Shown here: one piece after another, positions 7,490 to 19,050 of the stretch
How the letters are laid out: each line of letters opens with the position of its first letter
How positions within the stretch are numbered: the stretch's first letter is position 1
Source: Deltaproteobacteria bacterium
GTDB lineage: Bacteria > Myxococcota_A > UBA796 > JAFGLY01
Length of the DNA stretch: 64,000 bases
Direction: 5' to 3'
Assembly (NCBI GenBank): GCA_016927815.1
Contig: JAFGLY010000125.1
Span: 1 to 64,000, forward strand
Program-made: the position numbers and the translations under genes
Notes under the pieces: generated by a model
Told to the model about the DNA's origin: nothing
Seen by the model: the letters and a program-made list of their open reading frames with translations, nothing else
Databases searched by the model: none

Positions 7490-9841
7490 ATGTCCCGCCG
7501 CGCCCTCCTCCTCGGCACGGGCCTGACGCTCGGGCTGATCCCGTCCCAGGCTCCCCCCTGTCGCGCCGATCCCGTCGATACGGGTGCGCCGTCGGCGACG
7601 GACACCGCCCCTCGGCGTACACCCGCGCCCCCCGGTCCGCTCGTCCCCGTGCCCGCGGCCCTGCTCGAGCCCGCGCTCACCCTGCCCCCCGAGCTGGCCA
7701 CGGCCCTGGCCACCCGGGCCTGGAGCACGGCGGCCCCGCTCCTGGTTGCCCTCCGAGCAGAACCTCCGGCCGCGGATCTCGCCTTCTTGAGAGCCTGGGT
7801 GGGCATCCGTACCGGGAACGCGGCCGCCTCGGTGCCGCTCCTGGACCTCGTCCGGCAGGCCCCCACGCCTCCTCCCGCCTACGTGGCCCTCACGGTGGGA
7901 GAGGTGCTCGCCGCAAACGACGAACCCGTGGCCGCCTCGGAGGTTCTGTGCGCCGTCTCCGAGGAAGAAGGAGCCATCTGGCCCCGTGCCCGCATCGGGT
8001 GCGCCGAGGCGCTCCGCGACGCCGGTCGTACGGCCGACTCGCGTGCGGTCTACGAGGCGCTCGTGGAGCGCTCCGATCCAGCCCAGGGCAACGCCACCGC
8101 GCTCCTGGCGCTGGCCCGCCGGAGCGGCTTCGGCTCCGACGCCGCCTACCCGCTGCTCCGCCGCATCTGGCGCGCCTACCCCGGCACCGCCGAGGACGAG
8201 GTGGCTGCGAAAGCGCTCGCCTCCTCCTACCCCCGGCGCGGCCCGGATGCGGGCGCCACCCTCGACGACAAGGCCGCCCGGGCCGACGCGCTCATGGAGC
8301 GGAACCGGTACAAGGACGCCATCGCCCTCCTGGAGCCCGCCGTCTCGGGCGTGACGAAGCCCTCGGAGGCCGCCTGCCGTGCCGGGTACGTGCTCGGCCG
8401 GTCGCGCTTCAAGCTCAACCGCCTCACGGACGCCATCCCCGTGCTGCGTCGGGTGGGAGAGGACTGCACCGCGATCGATCCCGACCGCGGAGCCCGCGCC
8501 CTCTACATCGCGGGCAAGGCCCTCGAGCGCCGCAAGCAATGGGGCACGGCCGCCCAGGTCTTTGCCCGGATCCCGGCGCTCTACCCCGATCACAGCATGG
8601 CCGACGACGGGTACACCTTCGCGGGTATCGGCTGGCAGGAGTCCGGGAACCCCGAACGGGCCCTGGAGGCCTGGGCCACCCAGGTCGAGGCCTACCCCGA
8701 GGGCGATCTCACGGCCGAGGCCTACTGGCGCCTGGCCTGGAGCACCTGGCTTTCGGGCGACACCGCTCGGGCCATCGCCTGGGCCGATCAGGCCGCCGAG
8801 CGGCTCGATCTGGAGACGGATCCCGTCCACGTGCTCGCCGCCGTCTACTGGCGGGCACGCTGGCGCGCGTGGCCCGATCCCTCGGATCCGGCTCGTCGCG
8901 TCGAGGATCCGTCCGTGCTGGCCGACGTCGCCTCCCGCCTGACCGCTCTGTGCACGGAGCACCCGCACCACTACTACGCGCTGCTGGCCGCCGGGCGCCT
9001 CGGATCCCTGGACCCGGAACGCCTTGCGTCCCTGGCCCCGGTCCCCTGGGGCCGCGATCCGGCTCCCTGGCAGGTGCGGGCGTCCTTCCTGGACGCTCCC
9101 CCGGTGCGCCGGGGCCTCGCCCTGGCCCGCCTGGGCCTGCTCGCCGAGGCCCGCAACGAGATCGATCGCTTCGACGGAGGAGACCTGACGGCCGGCGAAA
9201 CCGGCCTCCTGGCGGACCTGGTGGAGGGCACCGGCCAGTGGCTCTACGCCCACGACCTGCTGCGTCGCTACCTCAGGGAGCACCCGCCGGAGACCCTCGG
9301 GCCCAACCGCGACCGGTTCCTCCTCGAGGCCTACCCCGACCGGTTCGGGGACGAGATCCGCACCGCGGTGGCCTCCCACGGCTTCGATGCCCTCCTGTTC
9401 CATGCCCTCGTACGCGAGGAGTCGAACTTCAACGAGAGGATCGTGAGCCACGCCGGTGCGCGGGGGCTCTCCCAGCTCATGCCCGCCACCGCCCAGTCCG
9501 TGGCCCGCAAGATGGGGACCACCGTCACCCGGGCCCAGCTCTTCGAACCGGAGAAGAACCTTCCCATCGGGGCCTGGTACCTGGACTTCCTCCTCGATCG
9601 GTTCGAGCGCGATCCGTTCCTGGCGCTGGCGGGCTACAACGCCGGCGAGGGCGCGGTGGACCGGTGGCTCGCCGAGCGTGGGAACCGCCCGGTCGATGCC
9701 TTCGTGGAGGCCATCCCCTACCGGGAGACCCGCGAGTACGTGAAGCGGGTGTCCACGACGTGGCAGACCTACCGGCTGCTCGAGGACGCCTCTCCCCGCT
9801 TCCCGGACCTGTCCGCCTTCACCCTCGAGGCCGTTCCCTGA
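7490..9841 (+). CDS. Lytic murein transglycosylase (Slt-type) with TPR-like N-terminal region
   Basis: ALVREESNFNERIVSHAGARGLSQLMPATAQSVARKM...LALAGYNAGEGAVDRWL. Confidence 0.88.
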   Translation: MSRRALLLGTGLTLGLIPSQAPPCRADPVDTGAPSATDTAPRRTPAPPGPLVPVPAALLEPALTLPPELATALATRAWSTAAPLLVALRAEPPAADLAFLRAWVGIRTGNAAASVPLLDLVRQAPTPPPAYVALTVGEVLAANDEPVAASEVLCAVSEEEGAIWPRARIGCAEALRDAGRTADSRAVYEALVERSDPAQGNATALLALARRSGFGSDAAYPLLRRIWRAYPGTAEDEVAAKALASSYPRRGPDAGATLDDKAARADALMERNRYKDAIALLEPAVSGVTKPSEAACRAGYVLGRSRFKLNRLTDAIPVLRRVGEDCTAIDPDRGARALYIAGKALERRKQWGTAAQVFARIPALYPDHSMADDGYTFAGIGWQESGNPERALEAWATQVEAYPEGDLTAEAYWRLAWSTWLSGDTARAIAWADQAAERLDLETDPVHVLAAVYWRARWRAWPDPSDPARRVEDPSVLADVASRLTALCTEHPHHYYALLAAGRLGSLDPERLASLAPVPWGRDPAPWQVRASFLDAPPVRRGLALARLGLLAEARNEIDRFDGGDLTAGETGLLADLVEGTGQWLYAHDLLRRYLREHPPETLGPNRDRFLLEAYPDRFGDEIRTAVASHGFDALLFHALVREESNFNERIVSHAGARGLSQLMPATAQSVARKMGTTVTRAQLFEPEKNLPIGAWYLDFLLDRFERDPFLALAGYNAGEGAVDRWLAERGNRPVDAFVEAIPYRETREYVKRVSTTWQTYRLLEDASPRFPDLSAFTLEAVP

Positions 9842-9915
9842 CCGGGTGTGCCTGGCTGGATCTGCCCTCCCCTTGACGAGTGCGGGGACGGTGCTCACCT
9901 TGGGGGTGCCGCGGG

Positions 9916-9946
9916 CGTCCGACCCAACCGAAATACGGTTTGGACG
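9916..9946. promoter_or_regulatory. Nested inverted repeat upstream of tandem hsp20 genes
   Basis: CGTCC-GACC-CAACCG-AAATA-CGGTTT-GGACG; outer 5-bp arms and inner AACCG/CGGTT arms. Confidence 0.4.
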
Positions 9947-10022
9947 CCTATGGAAATCGCGGTGCCCCACTGGGCGTGTGCCCGGTGACGGTTCCCGTTC
10001 CCAACCGAACCCTGGAGGCAAC

Positions 10023-10463
10023 ATGCTCTACGGATGGCTCGACTTCGACAGGCCCTGGGAGGCCATGGACGACTTCCGGCGCCGCATGGATCGGCTCTTC
10101 GACGACCTGGATCGCGAAACCGCTCCGGTCCGCGAGGGGACCTGGCCGCGCGGCGTGCTCTACGACGCGGGTGAGCACCTGGTCCTGCAGGTCGCCGTGC
10201 CCGGCCTCACCAAGGAGGAGGTCCAGATCAGCGGTTCCCAGGATGTCCTCACCGTTTCCGGCGAACGCAAGATGGCCGCGCCCGAGGGACACACCACCCA
10301 ACGCAGGGAGCGCCTGCCCGTTCGCTTCTGCCGTTCCTTCGCGTTTCCCGTCAAGGCGGACGTGGAACACGCCGAAGCGGGACTGAAGGACGGGATCCTC
10401 ACGATCACCGTCCCCAAGGCGCCCGAGGTGCGCCCCCGCTCCATCGCGGTCCAGGTTTCCTGA
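10023..10463 (+). CDS. Small heat shock protein Hsp20 family
   Basis: alpha-crystallin domain: VAVPGLTKEEVQISG...LTVSGER...AGLKDGILTITVPKAPEVRPRSIAV. Confidence 0.9.
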   Translation: MLYGWLDFDRPWEAMDDFRRRMDRLFDDLDRETAPVREGTWPRGVLYDAGEHLVLQVAVPGLTKEEVQISGSQDVLTVSGERKMAAPEGHTTQRRERLPVRFCRSFAFPVKADVEHAEAGLKDGILTITVPKAPEVRPRSIAVQVS

Positions 10464-10488
10464 CCCCATCCATCCCAGGAGGTTCACC

Positions 10489-10881
10489 ATGTCCAACAAG
10501 CACGAGATGACCCGGCAGGACGAGCGCCTGCCCAGCAACCTGAGGGGCCGCCTGGTGGCCACGCCGCCGGTGGACATCTACGAGAACGACGAAGAGTACG
10601 TGCTCGAAGCGGACGTCCCGGGCGTGGCTCAGGACCGTGTCACGTTGCGCCTCGAGAACGGGGAACTGTCCCTCGAGGCCCAGTGGAGCGTGCCCGAGAT
10701 CGAGGGTGCCACCGTGCTCGCCCGGGAGTTCCGACCCGTGGACTTCCGCCGTTCCTTCGTCCTCCCGGACACAGTGGATGCCGAGAAGGTCTCCGCCTCC
10801 CTGAAGGACGGCGTGCTCACCGTCCGGATTCCCAAGGGCGAGGCCGTCCGTCCCCGGTCCATCCAGATCCGCGCGGGGTAG
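10489..10881 (+). CDS. Small heat shock protein Hsp20 family (second tandem copy)
   Basis: VDIYENDEEYVLEADVPGVAQDRVTLRLENGELSLEA...ASLKDGVLTVRIPKGEAVRPRSIQI. Confidence 0.9.
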   Translation: MSNKHEMTRQDERLPSNLRGRLVATPPVDIYENDEEYVLEADVPGVAQDRVTLRLENGELSLEAQWSVPEIEGATVLAREFRPVDFRRSFVLPDTVDAEKVSASLKDGVLTVRIPKGEAVRPRSIQIRAG

Positions 10882-10924
10882 CCACCGCGGGCGCAGGCCC
10901 TTCCCCGCGCCGGCGACGGACGTC

Positions 10925-13075
10925 CTATCCGGGTCGGGGTGCCTCCGAGAGGAGGGCTCCGACCCGGGCGTTCATCTCGGACGCGCCACGGATCGGGACG
11001 CTCTCGATGCACAGGGCGTGAAGCCCCGGAATCCGGACACCCCGCGCGAGATCCTTCTCGGTGGCCACGAGCGTCCGCCCCCCGGCCCAGGCCACCAGAT
11101 CCCGGATCTCGCGCGCGGTCCAGGCGTGGTGGTCCGGGAACACGCGACGGCGCTCCACCCGCGCGCCCGTGGCCGCCAGCATCCGGAAGAAGCCCGCCGG
11201 TCGGGCGATTCCCGCGAATGCCGCGACGGGTTGCCCCGCCAGGGCCTCGACCGCCGTTTCTCCCTCGGGCCCGAGGAGGGCGGTCGCTTGGTACCGGGCC
11301 TCCACCACGAGCGCGTCGGGCGCGAGCAGGTGGCGCCAGTCCTGGGGGAAGGAGCCGTGGTGGACCCACACCACCTGCGCCCGGCGGATCGCAGCGAGGG
11401 GCTCGCGCCGCGTGCCCGCAGGGATCACCCCCCCCGCCTGGGGTTCTCTCCCGTCGATCACCACGACGTCCAGATCCACCTCCACGTCGCGCTGCTGGAA
11501 CCCGTCGTCGATCACCGCCACCCGTGCGCCCAGCCGGGCGGCCTCGCGCACCGCGGCCAGCCGATCCGGGCACGAGATCGCGAGGAACCCGCGCCGCGCC
11601 GCGAGGGCGGTCTCGTCTCCCAGGAACCGCCCGTCCGGCACCGCCCCAGCCACGCGGACGTCGTTTCCTCGCGGCGCTCGCCGGTACCCACGGGACACCA
11701 CGGCCACGGAAGCGTTCGGCCGGCCGCCAATCCGGCCGGCGATCCAGAGCGCCACAGGGGTCTTCCCGGTGCCGCCCGCGGCGAGGCTCCCCACCGACAC
11801 CACGGGCACGGGTCCGGCCCTCCGCCGCCGTAGGACACGCCTCGAGGCGCCGGCCGCGAGCCACAGGGGCACGAGGGGCACCCCCAGCGGTCGGTGGATC
11901 GCCTCGCCCGGCACGGGCGCGTCCAGCAGGGGGGCCAGGACCCGAAGCGCCCGGTCCACGGCGCCCCCGGTCGGCAATGGCGCGAGGGGTGCCCCGAGCG
12001 CGGAGGACAGGGCAGCGCATAGGTCCCGGGGGTCCGGTGCCGGGAAGGTGCGCCTGCCCTCCAGCGCGGTGGCCCACACGTGGGGTCCATGGACGACCGG
12101 CACGCCCGCCCCGAGGGGCTCGGCCGCGCTGTGGCCGCCCACCTCGGGGTCGAAGGTGCCGCCCACGAAGGCCGCCCGCGCGCCGGCATAGAGCCCGGCC
12201 AGCTCGCCCAGGGTGTCGAGCAGCACCACGTCCACGTCCGGAGGCACGCGCCCGTCCGGCAGCGCGGTGCGGCGCACCCAGCGCACCCGCCGAGCGTCGA
12301 GGAGAGTCGCCACCTCCTCGAAGCGGTCTGGGCGCCGGGGTGCGAGCACCACCAGGGGAGGCGCGGGCAGGTGGGACGCAGCGTCCAGCAGGTAGCCCTC
12401 CTCTCCGGGATGGGTGGATCCGGCCACCAGCGCCGGGCGTGCCCACGACAGGGCCGGGCGAGGGGGAGTCGCCTCGAGCTTCAAGTCGCCGCACACCGGC
12501 ACCTCGCCTCCTACTGTGGGCTCGAGAAAGGCGGCGTCCTCCTCACTCCTCGCGGTCCACGTCCCCACGCAGGCGACCATCTCCCGCCACAGGCCGGGCC
12601 AGCGGCGCACGAGGCGACGGGTCCCCTGCCCCACGCGTGCGCCTGCCACGGCCACGGGCAGGTTCCGGCGGCGGCACGCGAGCAGGAGCGCGGGCCACAG
12701 GTCGCCCTCCACCAGCACCAGGGCCCGGGGCCGCACGCGGCGGAGGAATCGACGGACGAGCACGCCCGCGTCGAGCGGAAGGCAGCCCGAGGCGTCGGCC
12801 CCCACATCCTGCCCGGCTCCGGCCGTACTCGTGGCGGTGCGCAGGAGCGGCAGATCGGGCCGAAGGGCACGTACGGCCGAGAGGAGGGCACAGGCCGCCC
12901 GGCCCTCTCCAAGGCTCGCGGCGTGGACCCACAACGCCCCCGGCTCCACCTCGGGGAGGGTCCAGGTCAGCCGGGCCGCCACCTGGGACCGCGTGCGGGG
13001 CTCGAGCGCCGCCCAGGCCGCGATGCCCGGCAGGAGCAGCCCCTCGACGGTCGTGGCGATCCCAAGCGCCCTCAC
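10925..13075 (-). CDS. waaA-lpxK: Fused Kdo transferase (WaaA/KdtA) - tetraacyldisaccharide 4'-kinase (LpxK)
   Basis: N-term ASLGEGRAA and GGTFDPEVGGHSAAEPLGAGVPVVHGPH (WaaA); C-term VPVVSVGSLAAGGTGKTPVALWIAG P-loop, RGYRR, DDGFQ (LpxK). GTG start overlaps upstream stop as GTGA. Confidence 0.87.
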   Translation of the reverse strand: MRALGIATTVEGLLLPGIAAWAALEPRTRSQVAARLTWTLPEVEPGALWVHAASLGEGRAACALLSAVRALRPDLPLLRTATSTAGAGQDVGADASGCLPLDAGVLVRRFLRRVRPRALVLVEGDLWPALLLACRRRNLPVAVAGARVGQGTRRLVRRWPGLWREMVACVGTWTARSEEDAAFLEPTVGGEVPVCGDLKLEATPPRPALSWARPALVAGSTHPGEEGYLLDAASHLPAPPLVVLAPRRPDRFEEVATLLDARRVRWVRRTALPDGRVPPDVDVVLLDTLGELAGLYAGARAAFVGGTFDPEVGGHSAAEPLGAGVPVVHGPHVWATALEGRRTFPAPDPRDLCAALSSALGAPLAPLPTGGAVDRALRVLAPLLDAPVPGEAIHRPLGVPLVPLWLAAGASRRVLRRRRAGPVPVVSVGSLAAGGTGKTPVALWIAGRIGGRPNASVAVVSRGYRRAPRGNDVRVAGAVPDGRFLGDETALAARRGFLAISCPDRLAAVREAARLGARVAVIDDGFQQRDVEVDLDVVVIDGREPQAGGVIPAGTRREPLAAIRRAQVVWVHHGSFPQDWRHLLAPDALVVEARYQATALLGPEGETAVEALAGQPVAAFAGIARPAGFFRMLAATGARVERRRVFPDHHAWTAREIRDLVAWAGGRTLVATEKDLARGVRIPGLHALCIESVPIRGASEMNARVGALLSEAPRPG

Positions 13076-13430
13076 GGGAGGGCCCCCGGGAGGTCCAGGA
13101 GCGCCTCCAGGTCTTGCTGGTCGGGCCGCCAGCGATGCCGGGCCATGTCGACCCGGTCGCCGCGAAACCGAACCCCCTCCTGCTCGAGGAGCGCACGCTG
13201 GAGGATCGGCCGCCCCGGCGCGCCCCCCCAGGCGATGGCCCCGGTGGCACGCAGCACCCGGTGCCAGGGGACGATCTCGTCGCGCAGCGCCGCCATGGCG
13301 TACCCCACCTGGCGGGCTGCGCCCGCCGCGCCCGCCAGCGCGGCCACGTCCCCGTACGAGGCCACCTTTCCCTCTGGAATGGCCCGCACCAGCGCGTAGA
13401 CCCGCGCCCGGAAGCCTCGCCCCAGAGGGG

Positions 13431-13434
<4 letters not shown>
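13072..13434 (-). CDS. Alkyltransferase-like (ATL/MGMT-family) DNA-binding protein
   Basis: MGMT C-terminal fold: GKVASYGDVAALAG...QVGYAMAAL...VPWHRVLRATGAI; PWHR with Trp in place of catalytic Cys. Confidence 0.85.
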
Positions 13435-15136
<1,702 letters not shown>

Positions 15137-15140
<4 letters not shown>

Positions 15141-16588
15141 GGCGTCGGTCCACTGCCTGGATCCACCAGGCCGCGTACCTCGTAGACCTGCCAGCGGCCG
15201 GCCACGCGACCTCGCTCGTCCCGGGCCACGACCGAGTTGGGCCCCGCCCGATCCGACCAGTACCGGCCCATCCACCTGGGGGGTTGCGAGCGCCAGGGTC
15301 GGACCACGAGCGCGTGGTCCGCCAGGGCGTTCCGGGGCCACAGGTCGTACTGGCTGGGTCTCCCCTCCCCGGGCAGGACCTCGGCCCGGATCCGCCCGTA
15401 GAAGCGTATCCAGGACGCTTCCTGGTACCGGATGGCGTAGACCGGTTCGATGCCCCACGCCTGCACCGCCTCCCCCAGGACGCGGCCGGCCTCGACCTGG
15501 ACCGTCGGGTCCCTGGGCAGATCCACGACCGGCCGCACCACGTGGACGAGCAGGAGGATCGAAGCCACGGCCCCCGTACCCACGCCGACCCAGGCCACAC
15601 GCCGCCAGCGGGCCGAGAGGTGGCCGAGACCCAGGACCACGCCCACCCAGACCGGAGCGGTCCAGTTCGCCTCGGACCTCGCCAGGAGGGAGGCCCCGGC
15701 GAAGAGGAGAAAGGGGGGAAAGGAAGCCCACCACCACAGCCGGACGGCCCCGCGCTCGCGCCAGGCCACGGCCCAGAACGCCGCGGCGCACAGCAGCAGG
15801 AAGGGCCCGACCAACGCGGCCTGCCCACCCAGGAAGGCCAGGAGCCCTCCCCATCCCGGCGCCGGCTCGGTGCCCCCGATCCCCAGTCCGTGACGCACCT
15901 GGAACGCGAGGCTCACCCCCTCGTGGCCGAGCAACCAGGCCACGTGGGGAGCAACGAGGGCCAGGAAGACGAAAAACCCCAGCCAGGGCCAGCGGCTGCC
16001 CAGGTCCCGGGGTCGGCCCAGGGCCAGGAGCGGCGGCAGCAGGAAACCGGGGGCCTTGCCCAGGGCCGCCAGTCCTGCCCCGAACCCGGCCAGGAGCCAC
16101 CAGGCGCCGCCCCGTGCGGCGCCCGCGAGCGCGAGGGCCCAGCCCAGGACCAGAGGCACGTCCGGCGTGGCGAGGGTCCCGCCGAGCACGAACAACGGCA
16201 TGGAGCACGCCGCCGCGACCGTCAACCAGGGCCTCCGGGAGGTGAGCGCCACGGCAACGGCTGCCAGGGCCGCCAGGAGAACGGTCACGGCGCGCACGCC
16301 GCGCTCGTCGTCGCCCAGGAGGGCGGTCCCCAGGCGGATGGCCCAGGCCACACCGGGCGGGTGGTCGTAGTAGCCGGCCGCGAGGTCGCGGCTCCAGGTC
16401 CAGTAGTAGGCCTCGTCGGCCACGAGCCCGGGAAGCCCGGCATACCACAGGCGGAAGGCGAGGAGCACCACGACGAGGACCAACGGGCCGACCCACCCCT
16501 CGGCCCGATCGATTCGGGGGCCGGGCCGGTCCGGCTCGGCGGGCCGGCCGGGAAGGACGCGGAGCGAAGCGCGCCGGGAGGGGTCCAT
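15137..16588 (-). CDS. GT39/ArnT-like membrane glycosyltransferase
   Basis: LVADEAYYWTWSRDLAAGYYDHPPGVAW motif and multiple TM helices. Confidence 0.85.
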
Positions 16589-16590
16589 CG

Positions 16591-17292
16591 CTACCGCTGC
16601 CACCGGAACGTGGGGATCCGCCAGGCGGCTTCGAGGGCGATGCGGGCGCTCAACTTGCTCGTCCCCGAGGCTCTCCGGGCGAAGACGATGGGCACCTCTG
16701 CGACCTGGAACCCCGCGAGGACCGCCCGCCACGTGGTCTCAACCTGGAAGACGTACCCTTCGGACCGCACGGACCGGAGGTCCACGGCCCTCAGGCAGCT
16801 GGCGCGCCATGCCTTGAACCCGCCCGTCAGGTCGTGCTGGGGAAGTCCCAGCCAGAACCGGACGTAGCGGGTACCTGCTCGCGAGAGCCAGCGGCGTGCG
16901 AGGGGCCAGCCCTCGCTTCCCCCTCCGTCCATCCAGCGCGTCCCGAGGACGAGGTCCCCGTCCGTTTCGACCAGCCGGTCCACGTCCGCGGGATCGTGGG
17001 ACAGGTCGGCATCCATTTGGACCACCGGGTCGAATCCGGCCTCCAGGGCGGCCTCCAGCCCCTCGCGGTAGGCGCTGGCCAGGCCCTGGCGCCGGCCCCT
17101 TCGGATCACGCGGACGCGCCCGGCCCCGGCCTGTTCGGCCACCTCGGCGGTGCCGTCGGGGGACCCGTCGTCCACCACCAGGATCCGTGCCTGCGGATCG
17201 CTCCGGAAGGTCCGGGTGTCGAGCAGTCGCCGAACGAGGACCGCTACGTTGGAGGCCTCGTTGAAGGTGGGGGTGACGACGGCGGTGGGCAT
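16591..17292 (-). CDS. GT2 polyprenol-phosphate mannosyltransferase-like glycosyltransferase
   Basis: VVTPTFNEASNVAVLV, ILVVDDGSPDGTAEV, VVQMDADLSHDPADV, DLTGGFKAWR. Confidence 0.9.
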   Translation of the reverse strand: MPTAVVTPTFNEASNVAVLVRRLLDTRTFRSDPQARILVVDDGSPDGTAEVAEQAGAGRVRVIRRGRRQGLASAYREGLEAALEAGFDPVVQMDADLSHDPADVDRLVETDGDLVLGTRWMDGGGSEGWPLARRWLSRAGTRYVRFWLGLPQHDLTGGFKAWRASCLRAVDLRSVRSEGYVFQVETTWRAVLAGFQVAEVPIVFARRASGTSKLSARIALEAAWRIPTFRWQR

Positions 17293-17372
17293 GAGGGGAA
17301 GACCCCGGAGGTGTGGGGAATCTTGCCTCTCCGACGGGCTCGCGTCCAGGCCCGGGGTGGGGCCCGATGACC

Positions 17373-19031
17373 TCACCCCCCGAGCAGCCCCTCCACCCTG
17401 CCTTCGACCCAGTCCATCCGCTCGGCCTGAGGTTGCTCCGGCAGGCCCGGCATGCGGATGATCTCCCCGAGCAGCGGGACCACGTACCCGGCCCCAGCCG
17501 CGAGGAGCACGCGCCGGACGGTGATGTCGAAGGCCTCCGGACGGCCGACCACCCTGGGGTCGTCGGTGAGGGAGCTGGGGGTCTTGGCCATGCAGACGGG
17601 GAGGCTCGCATAGCCCAGGCGCTCGATCTCCCTAAGATCGCGCTCCGCTGCACGGGTGAACTCGACGTTCTCGGCCCCGTACATGCACTGCGCGATCCGG
17701 TTCACCTTCGCACGGATCGGGAGCGCCAGGTCGTAGAGCGGCCGGAAGGGCTTGGAGTGCTGCTCGGCCTGCTCCACCACCGCCTGCGCCAGCTCGCGGC
17801 CCCCCTCGCCGCCCGAGGCGAACACGTCCGCCACGGCGCACGGAACGCCACTCGCCTCGCAGGCTCGGCGCACCACCGCAATCTCGTCCTCGCTGTCGGT
17901 GGCGAACCGGTTGATGGCCACCACGGGCGTCTCGCCGAACAGGCGGATGTTCTCGACGTGCTTGTGCAGGTTCCCGAGGCCCCGCTCGACCGCTGCCGGA
18001 TCGGGGATCGCCAGGTCTTCCTGCCGCGCCACGCCGCCATGGCGCTTCAGGGCCCGCATGGTCGCGACCAGCACCACGGCCGCCGTGTCGAGTCCCGCCT
18101 GGCGGCACTTGATGTCGTAGAACTTCTCCGCCCCCAGATCGAAGCCGAACCCGGCCTCGGTGACCACCCAGTCTGCGTGGGCGAGGGCCATCCGGGTCGC
18201 AATGACGGAGTTGCAGCCATGGGCGATGTTGGCGAACGGTCCGCCGTGGACGAACGCCGGCACCCCCTCCCCGGTCTGCACGAGGTTGGGCATCACGGCG
18301 TCCTTGAGCAGGACCATCATCGCGCCCACGGCCTTCAAGTCCGCTGCGGTGACCGGGGCGTCGTCCAGAGTCATGGCGACCAGGAGGCGGGCAAGGCGCT
18401 CACGCAGATCGTCCGCGTCCTTGGCGAGGCACAGGGCAGCCATGACCTCCGAGGCAGGTGTGATGTCGAATCCCGTTTCGCGGGGCACGCCCTCGAGCAC
18501 GCCCCCCAGCCCGATGACCACGTTGCGCAGGGAACGATCGTTGAGATCGACCACGCGTCTCCAGTACACCCGCCTCGGATCGATACAGCGCTTGTTGTCG
18601 TGGTGGATGTGGTTGTCGAGCAAAGCCGCCAGCAGGTTGTGCGCCGTCGAGACGGCGTGGAAGTCTCCGGTGAAGTGGAGGTTGATGTCGACCGTGGGCA
18701 CCAGGATCGAACGGCCGCCGCCCGTGGCCCCGCCCTTGAGCCCGAAGGTCGGTCCGAGCGACGGTTCGCGCAGCGCCAGGCAGACCCGCTCGTGGATCGC
18801 GGCCAGGCCCTGGGCCAGCCCGATGGATACGGTGGTCTTCCCCTCTCCCGCCGAGGTGGGGGTGATGGCCGAGACCAGGATCAACCTGCCCTGGGGTCGG
18901 TCCGATGCCTCGCGGGCCTCGAGGCGGACCTTGGCCTTGTCGTCACCGTAGAGCACGAGGTGGCTTCGCGCGATGCCCAGGTCTCCCGCGAGCCCGGCGA
19001 TGGAACGGGGGGTCGGATCGGCTGCGGTCAT
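17373..19031 (-). CDS. fhs: Formate--tetrahydrofolate ligase
   Basis: ITPTSAGEGKTTVSIGLAQGL, LREPSLGPTFGLKGGATGGG, INLHFTGDFHA, DNHIHHDNKRCIDPRRVYWRRVVDLNDR. Confidence 0.96.
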   Translation of the reverse strand: MTAADPTPRSIAGLAGDLGIARSHLVLYGDDKAKVRLEAREASDRPQGRLILVSAITPTSAGEGKTTVSIGLAQGLAAIHERVCLALREPSLGPTFGLKGGATGGGRSILVPTVDINLHFTGDFHAVSTAHNLLAALLDNHIHHDNKRCIDPRRVYWRRVVDLNDRSLRNVVIGLGGVLEGVPRETGFDITPASEVMAALCLAKDADDLRERLARLLVAMTLDDAPVTAADLKAVGAMMVLLKDAVMPNLVQTGEGVPAFVHGGPFANIAHGCNSVIATRMALAHADWVVTEAGFGFDLGAEKFYDIKCRQAGLDTAAVVLVATMRALKRHGGVARQEDLAIPDPAAVERGLGNLHKHVENIRLFGETPVVAINRFATDSEDEIAVVRRACEASGVPCAVADVFASGGEGGRELAQAVVEQAEQHSKPFRPLYDLALPIRAKVNRIAQCMYGAENVEFTRAAERDLREIERLGYASLPVCMAKTPSSLTDDPRVVGRPEAFDITVRRVLLAAGAGYVVPLLGEIIRMPGLPEQPQAERMDWVEGRVEGLLGG

Positions 19032-19050
19032 GTCGTGCCTCCTGGAGGGT

